Origin: Sporosarcina cyprini
GTDB lineage: Bacteria; Bacillota; Bacilli; Bacillales_A; Planococcaceae
Direction: 5' to 3'
Length of the DNA: 64,000 nt
Assembly: GCF_022048975.1 (NCBI RefSeq)
Contig: NZ_JAKMHX010000030.1
Span: 620,001-684,000 of the forward strand
Shown: piece after piece, positions 49,401 to 57,767 of the stretch
Numbering within the stretch: position 1 is the stretch's first letter
How the letters are laid out: every line of letters begins with the position of its first letter
Notes under the pieces: generated by a model
Database searches by the model: none
Seen by the model: only the letters and a program-made list of their open reading frames with translations
Told to the model about the DNA's origin: nothing
Translations under genes and position numbers: made by a program

Positions 49401-49526
49401 TTTGGAATTCACAATCCCTACAGAGACGGCACCTCTTTCCTTAAGGTGCGGGACAAGATCCGGCAGTTTAATGATGCCCCGCAATAAATCGGAGCCTGTG
49501 ATGAGTTGAGGATAGACGAGCGCCAT
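46452..49526 (-). CDS. dnaE: DNA polymerase III alpha subunit, DnaE type
   Basis: Replicative polymerase that extends primers before handing over to PolC in Firmicutes. The 1024 residues keep the palm with TGPGRGSSAGSLVAF and the catalytic PDIDIDF. The HAQIITFGT-type HHVAQIITFGTLSAKS and the Y-R-PGPMENIPSY region follow, then the helix-hairpin-helix and a C-terminal OB fold (VHIAGLLIEVKRIRTKKGEA). The PHP domain (residues 1-210) begins MALVYPQLITGSDLL instead of the usual FVHLHVHSxYSLL, so its metal-binding His residues are lost. It is shorter than B. subtilis DnaE (about 1115). GGAGGGGGAGGGG precedes the ATG; nrnA lies just upstream. Confidence 0.95.
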   Translation of the reverse strand: MALVYPQLITGSDLLRGIIKLPDLVPHLKERGAVSVGIVNSKLYGIRSFYKAIKESGIHPVLGLSIQLELSDGDKVLLYIYAKDDAGYRNLLKISSAVSTRDEESLPLKWLHAYSSGCIVVCPATDRSWDGEKFRSHLQAVREACSLSSVFVGVSRPAGIRHPAEEERVELAQEMDLPICACHEARYIQKEDRFSFEVAEAIRSGYKLNDPMRPKFMHESAYMPEEEEWKKWFADRLEWLDATAELLLSCNAELPPSRPMMPVFPVPEGETAKSLLVKRCTAGLRERVGNPAQEYVNRLSYEVEVIADMGFADYFLIVEDFMRFAKEEGILTGPGRGSSAGSLVAFSLGITDVDPIKYGLIFERFLNPGRVTMPDIDIDFADHRRSEVIDYVARKYGKHHVAQIITFGTLSAKSVARNVARVFDFSNEEMAFLSREIQDGQGRRLPDIVSKSTALQKWLAIDRTREKWLAAAISLEGLPRNASTHAAGVVLSPTPLVETVPVQSGGEGIYLTQWAMGDVEEQGLLKMDFLGLRNLTFMDRIRSMIEYDTGKKIDFGAIPLTDEKTFELFRKGDMTGVFQFESGGMRDALRLIAPTRFEDLYAINALYRPGPMENIPSYSRRKKGMEQVNYIHPLLEPVLQETYGIIVYQEQIMQIAVRVAGFSMAEADLLRRAISKKKREILQQERMHFVKSAASNQVPEQAAAQIYDLIVKFADYGFPKSHAVAYSLISYQLAYLKANQTAYFYAALLSMASGNQDKTMELIREMKNHGISILPPSVSKSKYMHTVENGSVRIGLGAIKGVTPTFYDALRKARSTAGKWKSLFDMAASIGGSSFQEKSIRPLIQAGALDEFGQNRAVLLASIEAAKNHAVFVSPEGDDLLHDVIFSIANPKYTPAGTMPMMMQLESEREVLGFYLSEHPAVEMKKTIGIRVADIGSVMEVAEKGHVHIAGLLIEVKRIRTKKGEAMAFLKLQDETGEISCTCFPKPYAAYSKFFEELSMLQLEGTVEHRHGQPQILVQSVKKI

Positions 49527-49547
49527 GTAAAATCCCCTCCCCCTCCT

Positions 49548-50489
49548 TTAGTTACTTGCACATAATGCCTTAAGCTTTTCTATTACTTCGTCAGCTTCCT
49601 TCCAAGTGTATACAGAAGCCCCAGATGCAAGCGGATGGCCTCCTCCTCCATATTCGGCGGCCAATGTATTGATGATTGGCCCCTTCGAACGCAAACGGAC
49701 ACGAATTTGATCATCTTCTTCGACAAAGATGACCCACGCGCAAATTCCTTTCACATTTCCCAGGGAGCCGACGAGCTGGGACGATTCCGAAACGGTTACA
49801 TCAAATCTCTCTAAAATCTCTTTAGTAATTTTTAGATAGGCCATGCCATTTTCGTCGATCGTGAAATTCTGATACATATAGCCTTGTAAATGTAAAATCG
49901 AACGTTTTACTTCATACATGTCTGCAAATAATTTTGTCCGGTCAAAATCAAAAGTGATCAATTGGCTAGCCACTTCAAATGTCCGGTTTGTTGCACTTGG
50001 AAAAATAAATCTCCCTGTATCTCCCACAATACCTGCAAACAGCAAACGGGCCGCCTCATTAGGCATATGCCAATTGAACGCTTCCGCTCCCTCCTGAAAC
50101 AGTTCATAGATCATTTCAGAAGTTGAGCTTGCCGCGGTATCCACCCATCGCAAATCCCCATAAGGATCCACATCTGGATGATGGTCAATTTTCAATATAA
50201 AAGCGCCATTCTTGTAATAGTCTGCATCAATCCGTTCCGTATTGCCTGTATCCGTAATAATAACTAGAGCCCCTTCGTAATCACTCTCAGTCACTTCGTC
50301 TTGTACAGCCAAATAGGTGAGCAGTTCATCGTGCGTACCTGAAGCAAACACTTTCTTCTCCGGGTAGTTGGCCTCAATCAGCTTTTTCAAGCCTACTTGC
50401 GAGCCGTATGCATCCGGGTCTGGCCGAACATGGCGGTGAATGATGATCGTATCGTAATTTTCAATTGTGTCTATGATTTGTCGTTTCAA
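49548..50489 (-). CDS. nrnA: Bifunctional oligoribonuclease and PAP phosphatase NrnA
   Basis: DHH-DHHA1 phosphoesterase of 313 residues. It degrades very short RNAs and linear dinucleotides and dephosphorylates 3'-phosphoadenosine-5'-phosphate. The motifs are HRHVRPDPDAYGSQ, DTGNTERID, KIDHHPDVDPYG (DHH) and, in the C-terminal DHHA1 domain, GGGGHPLASGA. The start is TTG at 50489, eight bases after GGGAGG, which gives exactly the 313-residue length of B. subtilis NrnA; the frame could run to another TTG at 50510 but that would contain the ribosome site. It sits directly upstream of dnaE. Confidence 0.95.
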   Translation of the reverse strand: MKRQIIDTIENYDTIIIHRHVRPDPDAYGSQVGLKKLIEANYPEKKVFASGTHDELLTYLAVQDEVTESDYEGALVIITDTGNTERIDADYYKNGAFILKIDHHPDVDPYGDLRWVDTAASSTSEMIYELFQEGAEAFNWHMPNEAARLLFAGIVGDTGRFIFPSATNRTFEVASQLITFDFDRTKLFADMYEVKRSILHLQGYMYQNFTIDENGMAYLKITKEILERFDVTVSESSQLVGSLGNVKGICAWVIFVEEDDQIRVRLRSKGPIINTLAAEYGGGGHPLASGASVYTWKEADEVIEKLKALCASN

Positions 50490-50580
50490 ATCGGGTTCCT
50501 CCCAAATCAATAATTTCTGTTCGCATTCCCTTTTGAAAGCCGCTACAATAGAAGAAGGTCTTTACTGGAGGGCTTTTGAT

Positions 50581-50901
50581 ATGAAAACATTAAATTTCTT
50601 TCTCGTCTTCTTCATCGTGGCATCCGGGGTTTTCTATTTTTATTTTAAAACCCGGCAATTCCGTACAAGCCATGTATTTCCCATACGAAAGAAAATGTTT
50701 GCCAGCAAAGCCGGTTCATTCCTCGGCAGTTTGCTTTTCTTTTTCGGGGTGAATCAAATGCTGCTGTTCCAAGGTGCAATTACGTATGTCGTAGCCGCGA
50801 TATTCATCCTTTTCGGCCTGTACGTCTTCATTTTTAACATGAAGGCAACAAAACATTACAAACGTTTCGTTGAAGAAGAGACGAGATTAAACGAGAACTG
50901 A
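50581..50901 (+). CDS. ytpI: YtpI family membrane protein
   Basis: Small protein of 106 residues with about three membrane helices (residues 3-20, 40-60, 65-85) separated by the basic loop KTRQFRTSHVFPIRKKMFAS. Length and position between nrnA and ytoI match B. subtilis YtpI, whose role is unknown. GGAGGG eight bases before the ATG at 50581 fixes the start; the frame upstream overlaps nrnA. It is the only plus-strand gene in this stretch and ends at a strong terminator facing ytoI. Confidence 0.88.
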   Translation: MKTLNFFLVFFIVASGVFYFYFKTRQFRTSHVFPIRKKMFASKAGSFLGSLLFFFGVNQMLLFQGAITYVVAAIFILFGLYVFIFNMKATKHYKRFVEEETRLNEN

Positions 50902-50925
50902 TGCCATCCTTGGCATCAGTTTTTT
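50896..50925. terminator. Intrinsic terminator between ytpI and ytoI
   Basis: AACTGATGCCA pairs with TGGCATCAGTT around a 3-base loop and is followed by TTTTT on the plus strand. It starts within the last codons of ytpI. Confidence 0.88.
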
Positions 50926-52232
50926 CATCGTTCAAACAATTGGTACATGATCATCGCCTTAGCAATCAATTCACCATCAGACACCAAATCAAAATCGACT
51001 TTTACAAACCGTCTGCTCATATGTAAAATCCTTGGTTTCACAACAACCGTGCTACCAAGCTGGACATGTTTGATAAAGTAGACCGTCATATTCTCTGGCA
51101 AGCTTTCGCCGCGTTTTTTCATTTTGATGGCCCGGTTTCCGACTTCCGTCAGCAACGTCGTCAAAGCACCATAAGACAGGGAGCCAAACTGGTTTGTCAT
51201 TTGGGGTGCAACAACAAACTCAATGGATTGCGGATCATCAGCAACCGTTTTCATCTGGTTTTTGACAATATCATCGATTTTTTCACCTTGCTGAGGCTGC
51301 CGCTGCGTCATTTGGAATGCTTTTAATACGTCTTGCCGGCTGATAATGCCTTCCAGTAAACCAGAGTCACTGACAACAGGCATGAGCTCAATCCCTTCCC
51401 AGATCATGCTATGGCCTGCCGATGCAACGCTCGTTTTACCTGTGACAGTTATCGGATGGGTGGTCATCACCTTTTCAATCAACTCATCTTCCGATTTACC
51501 CACAGCATCTCGGGAAGTTACAATCCCGACAACTTTTCCGTTGTTATCAATGACAGGATACCCGGTATGAGTTGTCGACCTATTCACATCATTGAAAAGT
51601 CCGACCGTATCTTTAGGAGAGAATGTGATTGTTTCAGACCCTGGTGTTAAAATATCCTCAACGAGCAGGATCTCTTTTTCAATCAGCTGGTCATAAATGG
51701 CTCTGTTCAGCATCGTCGCCACCGTGAAGCTGTCATAACTGGAAGAGATGATAGGCAGATTCAATTCGTCCGCCAGTTTTTTGGCATCGTCCGCAGCATC
51801 AAATCCCCCGGTTACAAGGACTGCAGCACCCGCCCTCAACGCAAGTTCATGTGCCCTTTGCCTGTTCCCGACAATCAGCAAGCTGCCCGCATCGATATAC
51901 CGTCTCATATCCTCCAGCTGCATTGCGCCGATGACAAACTTCGTCAACGTCTTATGCAAACCGCCTCTGCCGCCCAGTACGACGCCGTCGACGATATTAA
52001 CCACTTCAGCGAACGTCAGTCTTTCAATGTTCTCCTTCTTTTTCTTCTCGATACGGATCGTGCCGACACGTTCGATCGTATTGACCAATTTTTGGTTTTC
52101 CGCTTCTTTGATTGCCCGGTAAGCTGTTCCTTCACTGACGGACAACGCTTTTGCCACTTGCCTTACAGATATTTTTTCTCCGACAGCAAGCCCTTCAATA
52201 TATCGAAGTATCAATTCGTGTTTTGTCGACAT
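50925..52232 (-). CDS. ytoI: HTH, DRTGG, CBS and hot-dog domain regulator YtoI
   Basis: Multidomain sensor-like protein of 435 residues. An N-terminal winged helix (VRQVAKALSVSEGTAYRAIK, about 20-65) is followed by a DRTGG domain (about 75-185), two CBS repeats (about 190-310; GYPVIDNNGKVVGIVTSRDA and MPVVSDSGLLEGIISRQDVL) and a C-terminal hot-dog domain (about 325-430). This order matches B. subtilis YtoI. CBS domains usually bind adenine nucleotides or c-di-AMP, so a nucleotide-controlled DNA-binding role is likely but unproven. AAAGGTG precedes the ATG at 52232; the frame extends to 52295. Confidence 0.9.
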   Translation of the reverse strand: MSTKHELILRYIEGLAVGEKISVRQVAKALSVSEGTAYRAIKEAENQKLVNTIERVGTIRIEKKKKENIERLTFAEVVNIVDGVVLGGRGGLHKTLTKFVIGAMQLEDMRRYIDAGSLLIVGNRQRAHELALRAGAAVLVTGGFDAADDAKKLADELNLPIISSSYDSFTVATMLNRAIYDQLIEKEILLVEDILTPGSETITFSPKDTVGLFNDVNRSTTHTGYPVIDNNGKVVGIVTSRDAVGKSEDELIEKVMTTHPITVTGKTSVASAGHSMIWEGIELMPVVSDSGLLEGIISRQDVLKAFQMTQRQPQQGEKIDDIVKNQMKTVADDPQSIEFVVAPQMTNQFGSLSYGALTTLLTEVGNRAIKMKKRGESLPENMTVYFIKHVQLGSTVVVKPRILHMSRRFVKVDFDLVSDGELIAKAMIMYQLFER

Positions 52233-52340
52233 CTTTTCACCTTTTTCTCTAAGTGCATATAGCCATTTTATCACATCCCGAAAGGAATAGCGCATAGGAC
52301 AACATCTCGTTCACCTTCATTCCGGCAGCCTAGAGCAATT

Positions 52341-52372
52341 AAAATGGCACGACCCAAAAACTGGACCGTGCC
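52341..52372 (-). terminator. Probable terminator of ytkL
   Basis: On the minus strand GGCACGGTCC pairs with GGGTCGTGCC (two G-U pairs) around AGTTTTT and is followed by ATTTTAATT. It starts eight bases after the ytkL stop. Confidence 0.7.
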
Positions 52373-52379
52373 GGACTTC

Positions 52380-53060
52380 TTATAATTGAATGGCGTCTCC
52401 TGCTTCCATCACTTTCACCTCATGGGACTCAACTAGATTTTTAAACTCCAGCGGATCCTGTTGAATAGGAGGGAACGTATTAAAATGGATCGGCACCGTC
52501 AATTTGGGATTTAATAATTTAACCGCTTCCGCTGCATCGGATGGCCCCATTGTGAAATTATCGCCGATCGGCAGGAATGCGACATCAATATCATTCATCT
52601 TTCCGATCAATTCCATATCTCCAAATAGAGATGTGTCTCCTGCGTGGTAAACTGTCTTGCCTTCTGCGTAAAACAAAATTCCAGTTGGCATGCCTGTATA
52701 AATGATCTCGTTGTTCTCCGTCGTATAGGAAGAGCTATGGAATGCTTTCGTAAATTTCACGGTGCCAAAATCAAATTCCTTAGCTCCGCCAATATTCATG
52801 CCGTGCGTATTAAGACCTTGCCATCCTAAGTAGACAGCCAATTCATTCGGCGCGACAACTAAAGCTCCACATCTCTTTGCAATTTCCATCGTATCGCCTA
52901 CATGATCATTATGTCCATGTGTTAATAAGATGACATCCGGGCTCTCCTTTTCGGGATCCAAATCCGTGAGACCGTTACCGGTCAAAAATGGATCGATCAA
53001 AATCGTCTTCCCTTTTGTCTCAATTTTGACGACTGAATGGCCATGATATGAAATTTTCAT
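52380..53060 (-). CDS. ytkL: Metal-dependent hydrolase YtkL (UPF0173)
   Basis: Metallo-beta-lactamase-fold hydrolase of 226 residues. The metal site HGHNDHVGD, a second site [11 protein letters not shown] and the C-terminal [11 protein letters not shown] region define UPF0173, relatives of UlaG-type lactonases. The substrate is unknown. GGAGGG precedes the ATG at 53060, giving the family start MKISYHGHS; the frame extends to 53138. Position next to ytoI and divergent from the Xaa-Pro peptidase matches other Bacillales. Confidence 0.92.
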   Translation of the reverse strand: MKISYHGHSVVKIETKGKTILIDPFLTGNGLTDLDPEKESPDVILLTHGHNDHVGDTMEIAKRCGALVVAPNELAVYLGWQGLNTHGMNIGGAKEFDFGTVKFTKAFHSSSYTTENNEIIYTGMPTGILFYAEGKTVYHAGDTSLFGDMELIGKMNDIDVAFLPIGDNFTMGPSDAAEAVKLLNPKLTVPIHFNTFPPIQQDPLEFKNLVESHEVKVMEAGDAIQL

Positions 53061-53185
53061 GCTGCAATCCCTCCAGGTTTTGATTTTTAATTTGTCTTGC
53101 TGTATTTCCCACCCTTTTCTTTGTTCTTTATATAACATGAAAACCCTCTTTTTTGTTAAGATATACTTGATAAGGAGGAATTACC

Positions 53186-54283
53186 GTGCAAAAAGTAAAA
53201 GAAATCCAGCAGTATTTACAACAAAACCAGATGGACGCAGCATTTATTACAACTCCGGATAATGTATTCTATCTTTCCGGATTCCATAGTAATCCGCATG
53301 AGCGGCTATTAGGTGTAATGGTGTTTAAAGAGGCGGAGCCATTTATTATCTGCCCATTGATGGAAGTGCCTGATGTGAAGGCAGCCGGCTGGTCCTTTGA
53401 AGCGGTCGGACATGCGGATACAGACGATGCATGGGAGTTGGTCGCAAACGCGGCGAAGGCACGTGGCACTGAACTTTCTACCATCGCGATTGAAAAAGCG
53501 CACCTCACAGTGGAGCGAATGGAGCGGATGGAGGAAATCTTCCATGGCGCCAATCTCGTACGCATCGATGAGCAGCTGAACAATATGCGCAACATCAAAG
53601 ATGAATCAGAGCTGGACAAACTGCGCAAAGCGGCAGAACTTGCCGATTATGCAGTGGAAGTCGGCTGCCGGGAAATCGCAGAAGGCAAATCGGAGCTTGA
53701 AATTCTAATGGCCATCGAATTTGAAATGAAGAAAAAAGGTGCCGAGAAAATGGCATTCGATACGATGGTGCTTTCCGGTCCAAAAACAGCATCACCGCAC
53801 GGCAATCCTGGAGAACGTAAAATTCAAAAAGGCGATTTCATTCTGTTCGACCTTGGCGTTGTGTATAAGGGATATTGTTCAGATATTACGCGCACCGTCG
53901 CATTTGGTGAACCCGATGAAGAAAAACGCAAAATCTATGAAACGGTCAAAAATGCCGAACAGGCTGCAATTGACCTCGTCCGCCCTGGCGTTAAAGCTCG
54001 CGATCTAGACAAAGCGGCTCGCGACGTCATTACAGACGCAGGATACGGCGAATACTTCACGCACCGTCTCGGCCACGGACTCGGTATTTCCGTCCATGAG
54101 TTCCCATCCATCACAGGAACAAACGAACTGGAATTGCAAGAAGGCATGGTTTTCACAATCGAGCCTGGCATTTACAACCCTGAGGTTACTGGTGTACGGA
54201 TCGAGGATGATGTTGTCGTAACGGCTGACGGCGTTGAAGTATTGACTAAGTTCCCGAAAGAACTAAGAATTATCCAGCCATAA
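53186..54283 (+). CDS. M24 family Xaa-Pro peptidase
   Basis: Pita-bread metallopeptidase of 365 residues that cleaves bonds next to proline in short peptides. An N-terminal creatinase-like domain (about 1-130) precedes the catalytic domain. All five metal ligands are visible: Asp in ILFDLGVVYKGYCSDITR (two), His in RLGHGLGISVHEFP, Glu in IEPGIY and Glu in VRIEDD. It resembles PepQ and YpdF of Bacillus, and aminopeptidase and dipeptidase modes cannot be separated by sequence. The start is GTG with AAGGAGG seven bases upstream. Monocistronic, with a strong terminator. Confidence 0.93.
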   Translation: MQKVKEIQQYLQQNQMDAAFITTPDNVFYLSGFHSNPHERLLGVMVFKEAEPFIICPLMEVPDVKAAGWSFEAVGHADTDDAWELVANAAKARGTELSTIAIEKAHLTVERMERMEEIFHGANLVRIDEQLNNMRNIKDESELDKLRKAAELADYAVEVGCREIAEGKSELEILMAIEFEMKKKGAEKMAFDTMVLSGPKTASPHGNPGERKIQKGDFILFDLGVVYKGYCSDITRTVAFGEPDEEKRKIYETVKNAEQAAIDLVRPGVKARDLDKAARDVITDAGYGEYFTHRLGHGLGISVHEFPSITGTNELELQEGMVFTIEPGIYNPEVTGVRIEDDVVVTADGVEVLTKFPKELRIIQP

Positions 54284-54292
54284 CACATAGTA

Positions 54293-54334
54293 AACAGATG
54301 GAGAAAACAAATCGTTTTCTCCATCTGTTTTTTT
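54293..54334 (+). terminator. Intrinsic terminator of the Xaa-Pro peptidase gene
   Basis: AACAGATGGAGAAAAC and GTTTTCTCCATCTGTT form a perfect 16-bp stem with a 5-base loop, followed by TTTTT, ten bases after the stop codon. Confidence 0.93.
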
Positions 54335-54497
54335 GTTAGCAATGTTTGAAGACGTTCTAGGCACATAGTAATTTTTAAAAAGATCTTGGCTAGTTGATTT
54401 AACCAAATCAGAACAATAATAACGGGATGGTCGATAACTTACAAAAAGTGACCGATATATCAAAAAACATGAGAAATATCCCTTAATTATTTCAATC

Positions 54498-54548
54498 AAA
54501 AAGACTGCCACGGAAAATCAGTTATCACTGATTTTTTCCGGACAGTCC
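54498..54548 (-). terminator. Intrinsic terminator of ald
   Basis: On the minus strand GGACTGTCCGGAAAAAATCAG pairs in two segments with CTGATTTTCCG and GCAGTC, followed by TTTTT. It begins six bases after the ald stop codon. The 160 bases between this and the terminator near 54334 show no gene. Confidence 0.85.
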
Positions 54549-54554
54549 ATTAAA

Positions 54555-55673
54555 TTATTTATTCAAAAGCGTCTCAGCCGCAACATACTCCAAGCCTTGT
54601 GCATCCGCAACTGCTTTATATGTGACATGGCCTTCTAACGTGTTAATGCCTTTTTGAAGTGCAGGATTGTCTAAGCACGCTTGCTTATACCCTTTGTTCG
54701 CAATTTGAAGTGCATATGGAACCGTTACATTAGTAAGCGCCATTGTAGACGTACGTGGAACAGCTCCTGGCATGTTCGCTACTGCGTAGTGAACGACACC
54801 GTGTTTTTCATAAGTTGGATTATCATGGGTTGTTACACGATCAGATGTTTCAAAAATGCCGCCTTGGTCAATCGCGATATCAACGAGGACAGAGCCCGGT
54901 TTCATGGATTTAACCATTTCTTCGGAGACAAGTTTAGGCGCTTTTGCACCTGGGATTAGTACACAACCGATAACTAGATCGGAATCCTGTACTGATTCTG
55001 CAATATTGAATGGGTTGGAAACAAGTGTTTGAATGTCGTTTCCGAACATTTCATCCAATTGGCGAAGACGTTCAACAGACAAGTCGAGCACAGTAACTTG
55101 AGCACCCATACCGACTGCGATTTTCGCTGCATTCGTACCTGCTTGTCCACCGCCGATAACTGTTACTTTCCCTCGGGAAACCCCTGGTACGCCGGAAAGA
55201 AGGATCCCTTTCCCGCCTTGAATTTTTTCGAGGTATTGCGCTCCGATTTGTGTCGCCATACGGCCAGCAACTTCACTCATCGGTGCGAGAAGCGGCAATG
55301 AATTATTTGGAAGCTGAACTGTTTCGTAAGCGATTCCAACAACTTTGTTGTCAAGCAGCGCTTTTGTCAATTCCAACTCAGGCGCCAAGTGCAAGTATGT
55401 GAAGAGGATGAGCCCTTCACGGAAGTACCCATATTCAGAAGCCAATGGCTCTTTTACTTTCATAACCATGTCCGCAGCCCATGCTTCTTCTGCTGACGAG
55501 ACAATTTTCGCACCAGCTTCGATGTAATCCTCATCAGTAAAGCTGGAACCAAGACCCGCTCCTGTTTCAATTAATACTTCATGTCCAGCGGAACTTAGGT
55601 TAAATGCGCCAGCCGGTGTCATAGCAACCCGGTTTTCGTTGTTTTTAACCTCTTTTGGAACACCAATTCGCAT
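54555..55673 (-). CDS. ald: Alanine dehydrogenase
   Basis: Interconverts alanine and pyruvate plus ammonia with NAD; needed for growth on alanine and, in spore formers, for normal sporulation. The 372 residues have the N-terminal [20 protein letters not shown] signature, the substrate-site Lys/His region ([18 protein letters not shown]) and the Rossmann motif [23 protein letters not shown] is seven bases before the ATG at 55673; a GTG one codon earlier is also open. It is single and carries an inverted repeat in its leader region that could be an operator. Confidence 0.96.
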   Translation of the reverse strand: MRIGVPKEVKNNENRVAMTPAGAFNLSSAGHEVLIETGAGLGSSFTDEDYIEAGAKIVSSAEEAWAADMVMKVKEPLASEYGYFREGLILFTYLHLAPELELTKALLDNKVVGIAYETVQLPNNSLPLLAPMSEVAGRMATQIGAQYLEKIQGGKGILLSGVPGVSRGKVTVIGGGQAGTNAAKIAVGMGAQVTVLDLSVERLRQLDEMFGNDIQTLVSNPFNIAESVQDSDLVIGCVLIPGAKAPKLVSEEMVKSMKPGSVLVDIAIDQGGIFETSDRVTTHDNPTYEKHGVVHYAVANMPGAVPRTSTMALTNVTVPYALQIANKGYKQACLDNPALQKGINTLEGHVTYKAVADAQGLEYVAAETLLNK

Positions 55674-55733
55674 CACAATTCCTCCTAATTAGAAAAAATA
55701 TCGGCGGTCAAACCGAAAAGATACAATTGACCA

Positions 55734-55762
55734 ATTCGTATTCAATCTTATCAGATACGAAT
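55734..55762. promoter_or_regulatory. Inverted repeat upstream of ald
   Basis: ATTCGTAT and ATACGAAT are perfect 8-bp complements with a 13-base spacer, about 60-90 bases before the ald start. The spacing and position suit a dimeric regulator. No matching regulator gene lies in the window. Confidence 0.55.
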
Positions 55763-55930
55763 AAGTTTTGCTTCTATTTTATCATAACCGGAATATTCAT
55801 ATAAATAGACTAAGAGAGCTTTGAACCTGCTAGTTTAGCCAGTCAAATCGAATGGCCCGAGCGAGAAGTTTTTGAGTGCTCTAAAAACGGGGTAAAGATA
55901 GTAGAGCAGAATATAAATGTTACGATTTTT

Positions 55931-55943
55931 GTCGAATTTCGAC
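55931..55943. promoter_or_regulatory. GTCGAA palindrome upstream of the usp gene
   Basis: GTCGAATTTCGAC is a perfect 6-bp palindrome with one central base, about 28 bases ahead of the likely -35 of the universal stress gene. It could be an operator. The rest of the ald-usp gap (55677-56025, about 350 bases) contains no gene. Confidence 0.45.
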
Positions 55944-55970
55944 GCGGATTTCAAGAAAATCATGAAGGGT

Positions 55971-55999
55971 TTTACGAGACTTCCAGCGAAGAGTAACAT
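55971..55999 (+). promoter_or_regulatory. Candidate sigma-A promoter of the usp gene
   Basis: TTTACG and TAACAT, four of six consensus bases each, are separated by exactly 17 bases, 35 bases before the ATG. No sigma-B-like sequence was found. Confidence 0.5.
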
Positions 56000-56034
56000 T
56001 GTAAAGAAAATAGAAAAAGGATGGAGTGAGCAGT

Positions 56035-56487
56035 ATGGTAATGCAGTACAAACAAATTATCGTAGCAGTTGACGGATCGAAGGAATCGGAATGGGCGTTT
56101 AAGAAAGCAATGGCCATTACAGAACGCAATTCGGCAACACTAAATTTGGTGAACATCATCGATACTCGATCCTACGCGGCAGTTGAAGCGTATGACCGGT
56201 CGATCGCTGAACGGGCTCAAACATTTGCGGAGGAATTATTGAACGGCTACAAAGCGGAAGCAGAAAAAGCAGGTCTGCAAAACGTTAATATTTATGTAGA
56301 ATATGGTTCTCCCAAAACAATGATCACACGTGACCTGTCATCTAAGTTGAACGCAGATCTCATTATTTGTGGCGCTACTGGGTTGAATAAGGTTGAAAGA
56401 TTCCTGATCGGAAGCGTATCGGAAAATATCGTCCGCTCCGCAAAATGCGATGTACTCGTTGTCCGTACTCCAGAAGAAGAACTATAA
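56035..56487 (+). CDS. Universal stress protein, ATP-binding type
   Basis: UspA-fold protein of 150 residues. The N-terminal IIVAVDGSKESEWAFKKA and the C-terminal nucleotide motif GATGLNKVERFLIGSVSENI (G-2x-G-9x-G-S) identify the ATP-binding subfamily. It is thought to help survival in starvation or stress, but the exact role is unknown. GGAG lies eight bases before the ATG at 56035; a GTG three codons earlier (56026) is too close to the same site. It is monocistronic and converges on ackA. Confidence 0.93.
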   Translation: MVMQYKQIIVAVDGSKESEWAFKKAMAITERNSATLNLVNIIDTRSYAAVEAYDRSIAERAQTFAEELLNGYKAEAEKAGLQNVNIYVEYGSPKTMITRDLSSKLNADLIICGATGLNKVERFLIGSVSENIVRSAKCDVLVVRTPEEEL

Positions 56488-56502
56488 GTAAAATAAGAAA
56501 CT

Positions 56503-56551
56503 AAAAAGGAGCCGTCCGGCAAGTCTATCGACTTGCTCATACGGCTCCTTT
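56503..56551. terminator. Bidirectional terminator between usp and ackA
   Basis: AAAAAGGAGCCGT pairs with ACGGCTCCTTT, with an inner GCAAGT/ACTTGC stem; A- and T-rich flanks on both sides make it usable by both convergent genes. Confidence 0.85.
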
Positions 56552-56552
56552 G

Positions 56553-57749
56553 TTAATGGACGGATAAACCAGCTGTCTCCATCGTTTCCCGCGCAATCAT
56601 GATTTCTTCGTTGGTCGGAATGACAAGAACTTTGACCGGGGAATACGGAAAATTAATATGAACCTCTTTTCCTGTTATTTCATTCAAATCCGGATCAAAA
56701 TAAACTCCCATGAATTCCAAGCCTTGCAGGACTTTCTCCCGGACAATTGGACTGTTTTCACCAATCCCGGCTGTAAAGATGATGGCATCTACGCCCCCCA
56801 TCCTGGCAGCGTACGAACCGATATACTTATGAATCCGATCTGTAAAGACATCTAAGGCGAGCTGGGCACGATGATCCCCTTCAGCTGCCTTCATGCCAAT
56901 ATCACGGAGATCACTCGAAAATCCGGAGAGTGCCAGCATGCCGGATTGATGGTTCAATACGCTGATCACCTGTTCAGCAGATTTTCCGGTCTGTTCCATA
57001 ATATAAGGGATCAAGGCAGGATCAATGTTGCCTGACCGAGTCCCCATCGTAACGCCCGCCAATGGTGTGAATCCCATCGAGGTGTCCAACGATTTTCCGC
57101 CTTTTACTGCGGCAATGCTTGCTCCATTACCTAAATGGCAGGAAATGAATCTTGTGTTCGCCAAAGGCCGATTCAAAAGCTTCGCCGCGCGTTCCGTTAC
57201 ATATTGATGGCTTGTCCCGTGAAAACCATATTTACGGATGCCGTAGTTTTTATAGTATTCGTAAGGCAGCGGATACAAATAGGAACTTTCGGGCATTGTC
57301 TGGTGAAATGCCGTGTCAAAGACAGCGACTGCCGGAACAGCAGGCAACGCCTTTTTGAATTCCACAATGCCGACGATGTTTGCCGGGTTATGTAACGGGG
57401 CGAACTTCGACAGCTTATCGATTTCACGGATCACTTGTTCATCAATGACGACTGATTCAGCGAATTGCTCCCCTCCGTGCACAACACGGTGGCCGATTCC
57501 GTCAATTTCGTCATATGAAGCAATGATTCCTTTGCTAATAATGGACTCTAACAGCATTCGAACAGCTTCCGCATGCGATTTGATCTCTACCGTTTCATAT
57601 ATATCGACCCGTTCTGACTGCATGACAAAAATGGATTGAGGCAACCCGATCCTTTCAAACCGGCCTTTGACAACGACCTGTTCTTCAGGCATTTGCAATA
57701 GTTGATATTTCAATGAAGAGCTTCCCGCATTAACAGCCATCAACAACAT
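56553..57749 (-). CDS. ackA: Acetate kinase
   Basis: Makes ATP and acetate from acetyl phosphate in overflow metabolism. The 398 residues show the ASKHA fold motifs: [63 protein letters not shown] and [18 protein letters not shown] eight bases before the ATG supports this start. It lies 18 bases downstream of ytxK, the same pair as in B. subtilis, and shares a terminator with the convergent usp gene. Confidence 0.97.
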   Translation of the reverse strand: MLLMAVNAGSSSLKYQLLQMPEEQVVVKGRFERIGLPQSIFVMQSERVDIYETVEIKSHAEAVRMLLESIISKGIIASYDEIDGIGHRVVHGGEQFAESVVIDEQVIREIDKLSKFAPLHNPANIVGIVEFKKALPAVPAVAVFDTAFHQTMPESSYLYPLPYEYYKNYGIRKYGFHGTSHQYVTERAAKLLNRPLANTRFISCHLGNGASIAAVKGGKSLDTSMGFTPLAGVTMGTRSGNIDPALIPYIMEQTGKSAEQVISVLNHQSGMLALSGFSSDLRDIGMKAAEGDHRAQLALDVFTDRIHKYIGSYAARMGGVDAIIFTAGIGENSPIVREKVLQGLEFMGVYFDPDLNEITGKEVHINFPYSPVKVLVIPTNEEIMIARETMETAGLSVH

Positions 57750-57767
57750 CTACAAAACCCCTTCTCG

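Noticed and set aside
50490..50510. TTG start of nrnA at 50510
   Set aside because: The ribosome site GGGAGG lies inside this extension; TTG at 50489 gives the exact B. subtilis length.
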